Of a stretch of 64,000 bases of DNA, positions 44,878-53,186 are shown one piece after another; positions within the stretch are counted from its first letter, which is position 1, and each line of letters begins with the position of its first letter. The translations under genes and the position numbers were made by a program. Below the pieces are notes generated by a model. It made no database searches, was not told where the DNA came from, and worked only from the letters and a program-made list of their open reading frames with translations. Origin of the DNA: an uncultured Blautia sp. (GTDB lineage Bacteria; Bacillota; Clostridia; Lachnospirales; Lachnospiraceae); NCBI RefSeq assembly GCF_937880195.1, contig NZ_CALFLA010000003.1, positions 1 to 64,000 of the forward strand. The letters run 5' to 3'.

Positions 44878-45585
44878 TCAGTCCATGGTCTCTCTCATGA
44901 ACATAGATGTCAGAAATACAAAAATATATGCCTGTATAAATCCGTCAAAAAAATCAAAATACAGACTAAAAGGAATCGGCAATACCGCCGGGCACACAAA
45001 CTCCACCAGTGCCATTACTACAAAGCCTCCCAGTATGTTGCCAAAGAGCCGGAAGCAAAGAGCTGTCGGCCGGATTGCAACCTCCATAATATTCATGGGA
45101 AGCATTACCGGAATAGGATCAAGAAAACTTTTGAAAAAGCCTTTCAGACCCTTTTTATGAATACCGCAGTATTCAATGAGAAACATACTCATCAATGCCA
45201 GTGCCAAAGTCACATTCAGATCCTTTGTAGGAGGTTTCACTCCAAAAATTCCTGATACATTAGCAACTCCCAGGTAAATAACCACCGTCATCATGTAAGG
45301 GATATAAATGTCTCCGTCTTCTCCCAGAATTCCCCGGAAGAACTTTCGCATAGCATCAATGCCCGCTTCCAAAAGAAGCTGTCTCTTCCCCGGATTCATC
45401 ACTTTTAAATTCCTTGTAAGAATCAGGGACAGAATCAGCAGAACTGCTATGATCACCCAGGTAACTACTACGGATTCAAAGACCGGAATTCCATTACCTA
45501 CAGGTATTGTAAAAACAGTTTTGCAGTTCAGTTCTTCTTTTAATACATCGGATAAACTGTTCGTTCCACTCCCTCCTTTTCCCAC
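44878..45585 (-). CDS. atpB: ATP synthase F0 subunit a
   Basis: A 235-aa membrane subunit with the ion half-channels. The essential Arg is in FRLFGNILGG, and VCPAVLPIPFSLYFDFFDGFIQ-like C-terminal helices follow (read as PAVLPIPFSLYFDFF). The start is unclear: the GTG at 45585 lacks a ribosome site, while AAAAGGAGGGAG lies a few codons within, with no obvious start codon after it. First gene of the atp operon; no atpI is visible. Confidence 0.92.
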   Translation of the reverse strand: MGKGGSGTNSLSDVLKEELNCKTVFTIPVGNGIPVFESVVVTWVIIAVLLILSLILTRNLKVMNPGKRQLLLEAGIDAMRKFFRGILGEDGDIYIPYMMTVVIYLGVANVSGIFGVKPPTKDLNVTLALALMSMFLIEYCGIHKKGLKGFFKSFLDPIPVMLPMNIMEVAIRPTALCFRLFGNILGGFVVMALVEFVCPAVLPIPFSLYFDFFDGFIQAYIFVFLTSMFMRETMD

Positions 45586-45620
45586 GGCCCAATTTAGTCA
45601 GACCGATTTTTGATTTCTTT

Positions 45621-45648
45621 ATTTTACTCTTCTTTTTTTAAAAGTCAA
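45621..45648 (-). promoter_or_regulatory. atp operon promoter
   Basis: TTGACT (45643-45648), 16-base spacer, TAAAAT (45621-45626) on the minus strand, 36 bases before atpB. Confidence 0.75.
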
Positions 45649-45671
45649 CAATGAGTATGACTATTTTGTAC

Positions 45672-45704
45672 AAAAAAATGGATGATTTTTTGTGCAAATC
45701 ATCC
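45672..45704 (-). terminator. birA operon terminator
   Basis: GGATGATTT-GCACAAA-AAATCATCC followed by ATTTTTTTG on the minus strand separates birA from the atp operon. Confidence 0.88.
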
Positions 45705-45746
45705 ATAAAATTTAAGTATTCAACTTATTTTGCCTTTTCTGTCTAT

Positions 45747-46727
45747 TTACTCCACTATAACAGATACCTCTCCATAAGACAAAAAGGACTCCGAACCATC
45801 CCTCTCCCGAACTTTCAGACGTCCGTCCTGACAAATGGCAAGAGCATAGGCACTGCGGCTTTGCTTTCCATCCAAAATCTGTATTCTGTGTCCCGGAACT
45901 ATGTTTCTGGATAGATATTCCGGCAAAAGTTTAAGTTCCCTGGTTTCATCCAGAAGACAGTTGACGATCTCTGCTGCAAGGCGGTTTCTGTTTACGTCTT
46001 CTGCTTCTCTTTGGTTCCTATAGAGCCCTCCTGCGATTCCCCTAAGCTCCGGCGGATAACCGCCCTCTTCCTCATAAAGATTCAGTCCGATCCCAACAAC
46101 TGCATACTGGATCTCTCCGCTCTCAAAATCTGTAATCGCCTCTGTAAGAATCCCGCAGACCTTCTTCCCCTTATAATAAAGATCATTGACCCATTTGATA
46201 TCCAGCTCAATACCTGTAATCTTCCTGACCGCCTTATATACAGCTACCGCCGCCTCTGTAGTCAAAAGAAGACTCTCTCTTAAATTCCCCTGGGGCTGAA
46301 GGATTACGCTAAGATAAAGTCCAGCCTGTGAGGGAGAATAAAAGCTTCTTCCTCTCCTGCCTCTGCCGCAGCTCTGACCGCAGGCCAGGATTACGCTTCC
46401 ATGTCCCGCTTCTCCCGCTATCGCTGCCTGCTTGGCCGCCCTGTTGGTGGAATCTGTTTCCTGATAAAGCTTCAGATATACTTCAGGCTGGCGCAAAAGA
46501 GGACGGATTCCTTCCTCTGCCAGAATATTATTATCCTCCGAAAGCATGTAGCCCTTATTTGGCCCTGCCTCGATCTCATATCCTTCCTGCTGAAGAGCCT
46601 TTACCGCCTTCCATACAGCCGCGCGGGTACATTCAAGCTCCCTGGCCATCTGTTCTCCCGAAATAGTGATTCCTCTATTCTGTTCCAAAAGTTCCAGAAG
46701 TCTGGATTTTACTGATATTCTTGCCAT
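45747..46727 (-). CDS. birA: Biotin--protein ligase / biotin operon repressor
   Basis: A 326-aa two-function protein: an N-terminal winged helix (RGITISGEQMARELECTRAAVWKAVK) that represses biotin genes, and a ligase domain with SCGRGRRGRSFYSPSQAGLY (biotinyl-AMP loop), DIKWVNDLYYKGKKVCGILTE and a C-terminal SH3-like part. It attaches biotin to carboxylases. The ATG at 46727 has GAGGAAACCA upstream and lies within the WYL regulator's last 53 bases. Its operator sequence is not evident in the window. Confidence 0.95.
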   Translation of the reverse strand: MARISVKSRLLELLEQNRGITISGEQMARELECTRAAVWKAVKALQQEGYEIEAGPNKGYMLSEDNNILAEEGIRPLLRQPEVYLKLYQETDSTNRAAKQAAIAGEAGHGSVILACGQSCGRGRRGRSFYSPSQAGLYLSVILQPQGNLRESLLLTTEAAVAVYKAVRKITGIELDIKWVNDLYYKGKKVCGILTEAITDFESGEIQYAVVGIGLNLYEEEGGYPPELRGIAGGLYRNQREAEDVNRNRLAAEIVNCLLDETRELKLLPEYLSRNIVPGHRIQILDGKQSRSAYALAICQDGRLKVRERDGSESFLSYGEVSVIVE

Positions 46728-47718
46728 TGGTTTCCTCATATTCCTTCATGGCGTTTCTAAGAAACGCCATGTATTCCCTGCGTGTCTTCTCTGGAGAAAG
46801 GATCTTCACTCCTGGCCCAAGCCCTGCAAGCCACCCGAAAAAAGGACTGCTGACATGAATATGCGCCTGGAAAGAAAAATGATCCTCATCTGTAGGCAGG
46901 ATCATAGCGTCCTGTCCAAACCGATCCATGACCACGCCGATAAGGCGGTTCTCAAACTCCAGCTTCAAAGCTGTGTCCTTTCCTCCAAACATCCCAAAAG
47001 TTCCTACTGAAAACTTACCCAGGTCAAAATCTCGGAAAATAGCCGCTCCATTGCGCTTCTCCTTCTCCCGGCTTACCTGCATCATCTTGTCTACCCGGTA
47101 ATGCTTCACAATACCGCTTCTTTCATCCAGACCCAGAAGATAATAACTGTCGTTATTCCAGATCATTTTCCAGGGGCTTACCAGATATCTCTGCCCTTCT
47201 TTTTTGACCTTTAGCTTCCTGGATGTGGTCCATTCATAATATCGGAAACTGATCTGGCTGTTTGCAGAGATCGCATCATAGATTGTTTCCACATTCATGT
47301 ATATCTCCTCATTTGGAGTCTTGATCCCCGGCTCTGCAAATATCTGACTCTGGAGCTTGCGGGCCTGAGGTGCGCTGGCAAGACCTTCCAGTTTCTTGAT
47401 CAGCCTCTGTGTCTGCTTCCTGGTAATAAAATGAGAGGACTGTACAGCGTCCATAAGGAATTTCAGCTCCGGCAGCTCAAAGGTGCGTTCCTCCAGATAA
47501 TATCCGGCGATCCTGCCCCTGCGGCTGCCAATCTTCATTCCAAAGGCTCGCAGCGTCTCAATGTCATCATAAACCGTCTTCCTCTCCACACTGATCCCAT
47601 AAGACGCCAGCACAGAAATAATGTCTTTTACAGATATAGGATGATCCCGATCTGTTCTCTCCTGAAGGATCTGCATAATGTATAAAATTTTCAGCTTCTG
47701 GTTAAACGATCTGGGCAT
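46675..47718 (-). CDS. WYL-domain transcriptional regulator (YafY family)
   Basis: A 347-aa protein with an N-terminal winged helix (HPISVKDIISVLASYGISVERKTVYDDI) and a WYL domain (SPWKMIWNNDSYYLLGLDE, about residues 180-198) that may bind a ligand, then a WCX-like C-terminal extension with MFGGKDTALKLEFENRLI. The ATG follows AGGAGGGGTT. It is the second gene of a minus-strand operon (small membrane protein, WYL, birA). WYL regulators often control stress or defence genes; the target here is not evident. Confidence 0.9.
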   Translation of the reverse strand: MPRSFNQKLKILYIMQILQERTDRDHPISVKDIISVLASYGISVERKTVYDDIETLRAFGMKIGSRRGRIAGYYLEERTFELPELKFLMDAVQSSHFITRKQTQRLIKKLEGLASAPQARKLQSQIFAEPGIKTPNEEIYMNVETIYDAISANSQISFRYYEWTTSRKLKVKKEGQRYLVSPWKMIWNNDSYYLLGLDERSGIVKHYRVDKMMQVSREKEKRNGAAIFRDFDLGKFSVGTFGMFGGKDTALKLEFENRLIGVVMDRFGQDAMILPTDEDHFSFQAHIHVSSPFFGWLAGLGPGVKILSPEKTRREYMAFLRNAMKEYEETNGKNISKIQTSGTFGTE

Positions 47719-47726
47719 AACCCCTC

Positions 47727-47993
47727 CTACTTGTCTGTCAGTCCTGCTACAACTCCAAAATATAATACTGCAAAAGCAAATACCATGGCAATCCTGTCTG
47801 CAGAATGAAAATCAATGTGAAAAAGCATGGCTCCCATGATCATCAGCTCCAAGGTAAGCACTACGCCCAGAATCAGAGCCATTGTTCTGGAAAACTTCTT
47901 CTTTCCCTGATCTCTGCTGTTTCTCCGGTTCTGATCATATTCCGTTTCTTCATATCCAACAATCTTCCTGTCCGCCCTCTGTACATACTGCAT
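47727..47993 (-). CDS. Small two-helix membrane protein
   Basis: An 88-aa protein with a charged N-terminal half (RADRKIVGYEETEYDQNRRN) and two membrane helices (TMALILGVVLTLELMIMGAM; RIAMVFAFAVLYFGVVAGL). I start at ATG 47993, with GGGAGGAACAGAAG upstream; an upstream start would lie in the repeated GAACAT tract. It is the first gene before the WYL regulator, eight bases from it. No family is recognised. Confidence 0.65.
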   Translation of the reverse strand: MQYVQRADRKIVGYEETEYDQNRRNSRDQGKKKFSRTMALILGVVLTLELMIMGAMLFHIDFHSADRIAMVFAFAVLYFGVVAGLTDK

Positions 47994-48012
47994 CTTCTGT
48001 TCCTCCCTGTCC

Positions 48013-48044
48013 GAACATATTTTCTGAACATGTTTTCTGAACAT
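48013..48044. repeat. Tandem 13-bp GAACAT repeats in the operon leader
   Basis: Units GAACATATTTTCT and GAACATGTTTTCT and then GAACAT, in direct repeat, between the presumed TATAAT (near 48070) and the membrane protein start. GAAC-N4-TTTC is one base off the LexA box half-site pattern GAAC-N4-GTTC; a further near-match, CGAATCTTTGTTCG, is at 48111-48124. Confidence 0.5.
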
Positions 48045-48168
48045 TTTGTTTTATTATCGAAGATTATATCATATAGTATGTCCAATAAACTGGGACGAAC
48101 TTGTTTTTATCGAATCTTTGTTCGAGAAAATTCGTTCTGTTTTATGATATGGTATAAAACAGTTGTTT

Positions 48169-48624
48169 TCAGGGCTCTATTACAACTTTTTCCATCTGGT
48201 AATTTCCATTTTCTACCTGCATTACTGCCATTGTAATTTCCTGGTCAAATCTCCGCTTTCCGCAGCTTCCCGGATTGATCCACAGCCTGCCGTCGATTTC
48301 CTTTTCGAAATATCTGTGGGTATGTCCAAACACCACTACCTGGGCGCTTCCCAGTTCCCAGTCCACATCCTTCTTATTATGGGTCATAAAAAATTCAACC
48401 CCTTCTATAGTAAAGCGCAGGGTTTTGGCCAGCCCCTCTGCCCATTCCCTGTCATTGTTTCCCCGTACTGCATAAATGGACGCCAAAGGACGGAGTTCAT
48501 CAAGAATCTCCGGTTTATTAATATCTCCTCCATGGAGAATACAGTCACAGGTTTTTAATATTTCCATCACTTGGGGACGGAGAAGACCGTGCGTATCTGA
48601 AATAATACCTATTTTTTTTGCCAT
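48169..48624 (-). CDS. YfcE/MJ0936-family metallophosphodiesterase
   Basis: A 151-aa calcineurin-like phosphoesterase. Metal-binding motifs run in order: ISDTHG (8-13), LHGGDI (34-39), VRGNND with the GNxD/E pattern, THNK, and GHTHR. The family hydrolyses phosphodiesters in vitro; the true substrate is unknown. It is the last gene of an operon starting with the lipase-like gene. Confidence 0.93.
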   Translation of the reverse strand: MAKKIGIISDTHGLLRPQVMEILKTCDCILHGGDINKPEILDELRPLASIYAVRGNNDREWAEGLAKTLRFTIEGVEFFMTHNKKDVDWELGSAQVVVFGHTHRYFEKEIDGRLWINPGSCGKRRFDQEITMAVMQVENGNYQMEKVVIEP

Positions 48625-48638
48625 TGCAAATACCTCTT

Positions 48639-49235
48639 TTATTTTTTTACAGTTTCCAGGATTTTTTCTGCAAATCTTTTATGACCCTTTTCCGAAAAAT
48701 GTACGCCATCAAAAACAAGAGAAATCTCCCAGTCTTTTGTGGGTACAAAGCCGATTCCCAGCTTCTCTGCCGTCTTTTTGTAGGCCTCTTCCAGTTTCCG
48801 CGACTCCCGGTACAGACGTTCCTCATTTACCCATGCGCCGTATTCCAAAGGCGGCGGAACGATCAGAGCCATGGGAAGCTCTCCCTCCCCTGTCTGTGAA
48901 AGAAGAAGCTCCAAAAAATTTTCCATTCTGGCTGCTACATCCCAGGCAGTAAATCCCGGCTCTGTCAAAAGATCGTTTGTTCCAAGCATGATCCACAGCC
49001 AAACAGGAGAATTTTCCCTTCGCCACCCTCTGGCCTGTTCCAGTGCAAAACGGATCTGCGACGGATCATGAGGAATACAGCGCCCATTGACACCGCAATT
49101 TCTGATTTCCCATCCGGTGTGTTTCTCCAGCAGTCCTGTCCACCGGATCTCCTTCGGATATCTTTTGCCCATAAAAGACCTGGGATCATAGCCATAGGTA
49201 TTAGAATCACCATAACAGACAATGGTTTCTGCCAT
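48639..49235 (-). CDS. SGNH/GDSL hydrolase
   Basis: A 198-aa esterase-type hydrolase. Block I VCYGDSNTYGYDP carries the nucleophile Ser; the Gly block is in NCGVNG, Asn in MLGTNDLL, and the catalytic Asp-His pair in FDGVHFSEKGHKRFAE. No signal peptide, so cytoplasmic. Resembles the arylesterase/acyl-CoA thioesterase branch. I take ATG 49235 (MAETIV) with GGGGGAATGTAT upstream. Confidence 0.92.
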   Translation of the reverse strand: MAETIVCYGDSNTYGYDPRSFMGKRYPKEIRWTGLLEKHTGWEIRNCGVNGRCIPHDPSQIRFALEQARGWRRENSPVWLWIMLGTNDLLTEPGFTAWDVAARMENFLELLLSQTGEGELPMALIVPPPLEYGAWVNEERLYRESRKLEEAYKKTAEKLGIGFVPTKDWEISLVFDGVHFSEKGHKRFAEKILETVKK

Positions 49236-49253
49236 ATACATTCCCCCTGTCTT

Positions 49254-49517
49254 TTATTTAAGCAGCCATACCAGAGCCGCGCCTTCCAGAAGAAGGAGCA
49301 GAGGAACTCCGATATAAAATCTTGGTTTTCTTGTTTTGTGATGAAAAAAGCTCATTCCGGCAAGAGCGCCTGCCCCGCCTCCAATAACAGCCATGCCAAA
49401 AAGTATTTTTTCAGGAATCCTCCATCTGCCTTCCCTGGCTCTTTTTTTGTCGATTCCGTAAAGAATGAAGGCCGCTGTGTTAATAAGGATCAAATACAGT
49501 ATAAAATACCTGATCAT
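49254..49517 (-). CDS. DUF1294 small membrane protein
   Basis: An 87-aa protein with N- and C-terminal helices and the family motif GIDKKRAREGRWRIPEKILF, followed by GGGAGALAGMSFFHHKTRKPRF. Function is unknown. Its ATG overlaps the stop of the upstream alpha/beta hydrolase (ATGA), so the two are translationally coupled. Confidence 0.92.
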   Translation of the reverse strand: MIRYFILYLILINTAAFILYGIDKKRAREGRWRIPEKILFGMAVIGGGAGALAGMSFFHHKTRKPRFYIGVPLLLLLEGAALVWLLK

Positions 49518-50521
49518 TTCTTTTCACTTCCTTTTAAAAAGCCAAATACCCTGCCCCAATAGTCTTCCAGAACTTCATCAGGACTGTTAAAAATTTCATG
49601 TTTTGTTCCCGGCATATGAATAAGCCTGCATGAGGTTTTTCCATGATGATTGATCTTTTCTGCAAAAATATCCTGAGCCTTATTTGATACAAGGTGATCT
49701 GTTTCTGCCTGAAACAGAAGAACCGGAGCCTGAATTTCCCCGTAGCCCCAACGCTGAAGATACCAGTTCATTTTTGCCGCGTTATAAACCCATCCGTATG
49801 ACGGCGACCATGTCTGAAAGGCAGGATTTTCCATACGTATCTTCTTATACCTGTCGAATCTTGGTCTGGACAGCCCGGAGGAAGCTTCAAATTTTTCCTT
49901 TCCGTCATAGGGCTTCTGCCCGGCGGCGTATTTCATTGAACGTCCTGCCCGGCATGCCGCCCTAGCCACCCGCACTGCTGCCGGATAAGGCACGTTTCCG
50001 GTCAGAGGGCGGATCATAGGGGAAGACAGGATCACCTTTTTGTACATATAAGGGTCTCTTGCCGCAGCGATAGCCGCCACTGCGCCGCCCATAGAGTGAG
50101 CAAAAACATAAAGGGGAAGTCCCGGATGGGCCTTGCGCACCAGACGGGAGATCCTCAAAAAATCTCTGCTGTAACGGCTCCAGTGATCCAGATGCACAAG
50201 GGACGGATCTTCGCTTAAGCGGTAGCTGAGTCCATGGCCGCAATGCTCAGGAATATAAACATGATAATTCTCCTGGAGAAAATAATAGATCAGTTCCGGG
50301 TATTTCTGGGCCGATTCTGAAAATCCATGACAGATGATCACAACGCCCCTTGGCTTTTCTACAAGATACCTTTTTACATGGATCCGCCGTTTATTATCCT
50401 TGATACATGGAATCCAGGCCTCTCTTTCCCGGGTTTTAAGATAGGGAAGCACCTCCTCTTCCATCCTTTTGGTAAACTCTTCCTCACGGATGATCCTTGT
50501 ATATTTTTCAAAATCGTGCAT
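49514..50521 (-). CDS. Alpha/beta hydrolase, monoacylglycerol lipase-like
   Basis: A 335-aa serine hydrolase resembling lysophospholipase/monoacylglycerol lipase. The nucleophile elbow is FAHSMGGAVAA, the oxyanion region VVIICHGFSESAQKYPE, and the catalytic His is in MPGTKHEIFNS with Asp in FQAETDHLVSN. I start at ATG 50521 because an earlier ATG at 50575 lies only a few bases after the -10 box; GGAGGGG is 12 bases upstream of my choice. It heads a four-gene operon. It lies next to, but is separate from, the fusion gene and glycolipid genes upstream. Confidence 0.88.
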   Translation of the reverse strand: MHDFEKYTRIIREEEFTKRMEEEVLPYLKTREREAWIPCIKDNKRRIHVKRYLVEKPRGVVIICHGFSESAQKYPELIYYFLQENYHVYIPEHCGHGLSYRLSEDPSLVHLDHWSRYSRDFLRISRLVRKAHPGLPLYVFAHSMGGAVAAIAAARDPYMYKKVILSSPMIRPLTGNVPYPAAVRVARAACRAGRSMKYAAGQKPYDGKEKFEASSGLSRPRFDRYKKIRMENPAFQTWSPSYGWVYNAAKMNWYLQRWGYGEIQAPVLLFQAETDHLVSNKAQDIFAEKINHHGKTSCRLIHMPGTKHEIFNSPDEVLEDYWGRVFGFLKGSEKK

Positions 50522-50582
50522 GAGTTCTTTCTTCCCCTCCTCACTTTTTATATGTTTCTTTTTTACATTATACATGTTCCTT

Positions 50583-50611
50583 ATTATACTCCCGACACAG
50601 CTATCTCACAA
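50583..50611 (-). promoter_or_regulatory. Promoter of the lipase-DUF1294-SGNH-phosphodiesterase operon
   Basis: TTGTGA (50606-50611), 17 bases, TATAAT (50583-50588) on the minus strand, in the 120-bp gap after the fusion gene. Confidence 0.75.
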
Positions 50612-50638
50612 GTGCAGGCATGACTGTTCCTGACAGCT

Positions 50639-53092
50639 TTATGCTTTTTCTGTTTTCAGCATAAACATCGGGGTTGGATTATAAAATTCATCCTTTTCCA
50701 GATAAATCCTGCTGCTGATCCCCAGATCCACATCAAACTTTTGAAGGTTCATGGCTCCCAGCGCTTCCAGATCCCAGGCGGGACGGCTGTAGGAGCTGAT
50801 AGGAAGCTGACGTTTAATTTCCTCGCATTCCCGCATCATATCATCACCAATCTCCTGATGCGCATGATTTTCCGGGAGAACGGACATATCTGTAAAATCG
50901 CTCATTCCATAATTTGCATCAAAATTTAAAAGCGTTCCGCCTGGTTTCAGCACCCGGATCCATTCCTTATATGCCCGCCGTACGTCCGGCAGCGTCCAGG
51001 TAAGATTACGGGAAACAATAAGGTCAAAGCTGTCTGATGAAAAATCCAGATTTTCTGCATCCATAACCATAAATCTGCAGTCCGCGTTTTCCTCTCTGGC
51101 AAGTTTCTTTGCATTTTCAATCATATCCGGGGTCAGATCCACTCCTGTAACCTGATGTCCCTCCTGTGCAAGAAGCACGGAGAAGAAACCTGCCCCACAT
51201 CCAACGTCAAGAATGCTCAGCTTCTTTCCTTTTGGAATCCGTCCTCTTATCTCACAAAGCCATCTCTCTGCCATAGGGCTGTGCAGCTCTGCTCTCTTAT
51301 GCTCAAGAAAATCTCCGCTTCTCTTTTCCCAGTAATGGACAATCCTCTCCTTACGTTCATCATAAGGATTTACGATCCGCCCGTAAGCGATCATAGGGCC
51401 GTTTTCCAAAACCTGCAGCGTTCCTGTCTGATAAAGGATCACCCCGTCTTTCTCTGCAGTGCAAAGCTCCAGAAGATTTCCCTCATAACCCCGTACTTCT
51501 CCCAGGATATCGCCCTCCCGGATCATATCTCCGGCTTTTTTAAAGGGATACCAAAGTCCGTTCTGAGAAGCGTCCTGATAGCAGATATCAGTTACTTCCA
51601 GAGGATAATATGTTCTGTAATCTTTCTGTCCCTGATAAATTCCCAGATGGCAGAGAATGTTCCTCACGTCCCGTCTGGTAGAACGTACCTCTTCCTCTGT
51701 CCAGGCTCCCATGCCTCCCCGCTCAATGAGAATACTTGGAATCCCTGTGGAAGCCGCATAATTATATGCGCCTCCAGAAGATACGTTTGAACGGACCATG
51801 TAGGGAACATCCACCTGCTCCGCCATTCTTCTTGATTCTCTCACTGTCTCCTCAGAAGCCATTCCGGCATAGTAAACATAAGGAGTAAGCTGTTCATAAT
51901 CATCTCCGCTGTGAAGGTCAATATAGTAGTCCACAGCCGGAAGCACCTCTTTTGAAAACGCCCATGCCAGACGTTCCATCTCTGTTCCTTTTGGATTTCC
52001 CGGAAATACTCTATTCAGGTTTTTCTGATCGGTAAGACCCAGACTTCCCTTTCTCTTTTCAAAAGCCGGAAGATTCATCACCTTAACAAGGATCACCGTG
52101 CCTGCCACCTTATGGATCTTCAGCTTATGGCTCAGTTCTATGGCCGCCTGGATCCCCACATACTCTCCGGCATGGACGCCTGCTGTGATCAAGATTGTCT
52201 TTCCTGGTTTTTTCCCATGAAAAACTGCAGCAGGAAGCATAAATTCTCCCTCTGCCAGCGAAAGCTCTCCCTGCCATACTTCTCCCGGAGCAGCCTTTGC
52301 TCCCCACTGGCAGAAATCTTCCCTCTTTTTTCCTTCCAGAAGAAAAACAGGAGTAGATCCGTTATTTACGATTTCTTCCTCCGTCCATACTTCCTTCCAA
52401 ACCTCTTTGTCACAGGATGTATCTGTAAATCCGGCCTGTTCCATAGCGGCCAGATCCCAGAGGGGCCGTTTCTGCCTGCTTAAAGGAACTTGTCTTGCAA
52501 TGGCTTCCATCCGTTCTGTATCTGTTCCCGCATAATAATCTTCAATATTTTCTGCCTCTGTCCTGCGCCTGTCTTCCTCGTAACCGCTTCTCTTTTTTTC
52601 ATCATAAAGATGGCCGTACCAGTCCGCGTCAAAATTCCACATAACGCCGCCTGGCTTCAGCACACGATACCACTCCCGATATGCCTGGGCCGGATCTGGA
52701 AGATTCCAGGTCACGTTTCTGGAAAATACTGCGTCAAAGGTTTTATCCAAAAACTCCAGCTTCTGGGCGTCGCTGATCCCCCATTTAATCTTTTCTTCCA
52801 ATTCCCCGGCATTGCTTCGAGCTTCTTTCAGCATCTCCTCTGTCATGTCCACAGCCGTTACCTGACAGCCTGCTTCTGCAAGGAGAATGGCAAAAAATCC
52901 CGATCCTGTTCCTACGTCCAGAACCTTAAGTTCTTTTGTTTCTCTATCTGGAAACACCTCTCTGAGAAGAGAAACCAATTTTGTCTTCCACATTTCTCTT
53001 CGCGCGTCTGCCATTTCCTGCTGATTATATTCAGAATAGCCTCTGGCCCGGTCTGTCCAGTAGGCCTTAATTTCCTCTTTTAATGTATTCAT
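50639..53092 (-). CDS. Methyltransferase - aspartoacylase-like - methyltransferase fusion
   Basis: An 817-aa three-domain protein. Residues 1-255: class I SAM methyltransferase, motif I VLDVGTGSGFF (57-67), then SRNVTWNLPD (124-133) and RVLKPGG. Residues about 262-575: succinylglutamate desuccinylase/aspartoacylase (M14-like), zinc ligands in GVHAGEYVG (H307, E310) and LHSGDD (H394), plus NRVFPG and ILIERGG (E457, catalytic-type Glu). Residues 585-817: a second methyltransferase, ILDVGCGAGFF (627-637), SRNLTWTLPD, RVLKPGG. The two outer domains look like a tandem duplication, about half identical by eye. All key residues are kept, so all three parts could be active. Start ATG 53092 with GGCGGAAAAGAAA. 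Cytoplasmic; substrate unknown. I do not know this fusion as a described enzyme. Confidence 0.85.
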   Translation of the reverse strand: MNTLKEEIKAYWTDRARGYSEYNQQEMADARREMWKTKLVSLLREVFPDRETKELKVLDVGTGSGFFAILLAEAGCQVTAVDMTEEMLKEARSNAGELEEKIKWGISDAQKLEFLDKTFDAVFSRNVTWNLPDPAQAYREWYRVLKPGGVMWNFDADWYGHLYDEKKRSGYEEDRRRTEAENIEDYYAGTDTERMEAIARQVPLSRQKRPLWDLAAMEQAGFTDTSCDKEVWKEVWTEEEIVNNGSTPVFLLEGKKREDFCQWGAKAAPGEVWQGELSLAEGEFMLPAAVFHGKKPGKTILITAGVHAGEYVGIQAAIELSHKLKIHKVAGTVILVKVMNLPAFEKRKGSLGLTDQKNLNRVFPGNPKGTEMERLAWAFSKEVLPAVDYYIDLHSGDDYEQLTPYVYYAGMASEETVRESRRMAEQVDVPYMVRSNVSSGGAYNYAASTGIPSILIERGGMGAWTEEEVRSTRRDVRNILCHLGIYQGQKDYRTYYPLEVTDICYQDASQNGLWYPFKKAGDMIREGDILGEVRGYEGNLLELCTAEKDGVILYQTGTLQVLENGPMIAYGRIVNPYDERKERIVHYWEKRSGDFLEHKRAELHSPMAERWLCEIRGRIPKGKKLSILDVGCGAGFFSVLLAQEGHQVTGVDLTPDMIENAKKLAREENADCRFMVMDAENLDFSSDSFDLIVSRNLTWTLPDVRRAYKEWIRVLKPGGTLLNFDANYGMSDFTDMSVLPENHAHQEIGDDMMRECEEIKRQLPISSYSRPAWDLEALGAMNLQKFDVDLGISSRIYLEKDEFYNPTPMFMLKTEKA

Positions 53093-53122
53093 TTTCTTTT
53101 CCGCCTTTCCGCATATTTTATT

Positions 53123-53152
53123 ATTATATAAAAAAAGAAATCCCTGCCGCAA
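53123..53152 (-). promoter_or_regulatory. Promoter of the fusion gene, inside the upstream terminator
   Basis: TTGCGG (53147-53152), 18 bases, TATAAT (53123-53128) on the minus strand. The -35 is in the loop of the terminator hairpin that ends the glycosyltransferase transcript. Confidence 0.55.
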
Positions 53153-53174
53153 GCCTCCGGGGGGGATTTCTTTT
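53129..53174 (-). terminator. Terminator of the glycolipid operon
   Basis: GAAATCCC and GGGATTTC (137-144 and 163-170) with a long G/C-rich loop, followed by TTTTTTTATA on the minus strand. Confidence 0.8.
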
Positions 53175-53186
53175 ATGATTCTTCTT

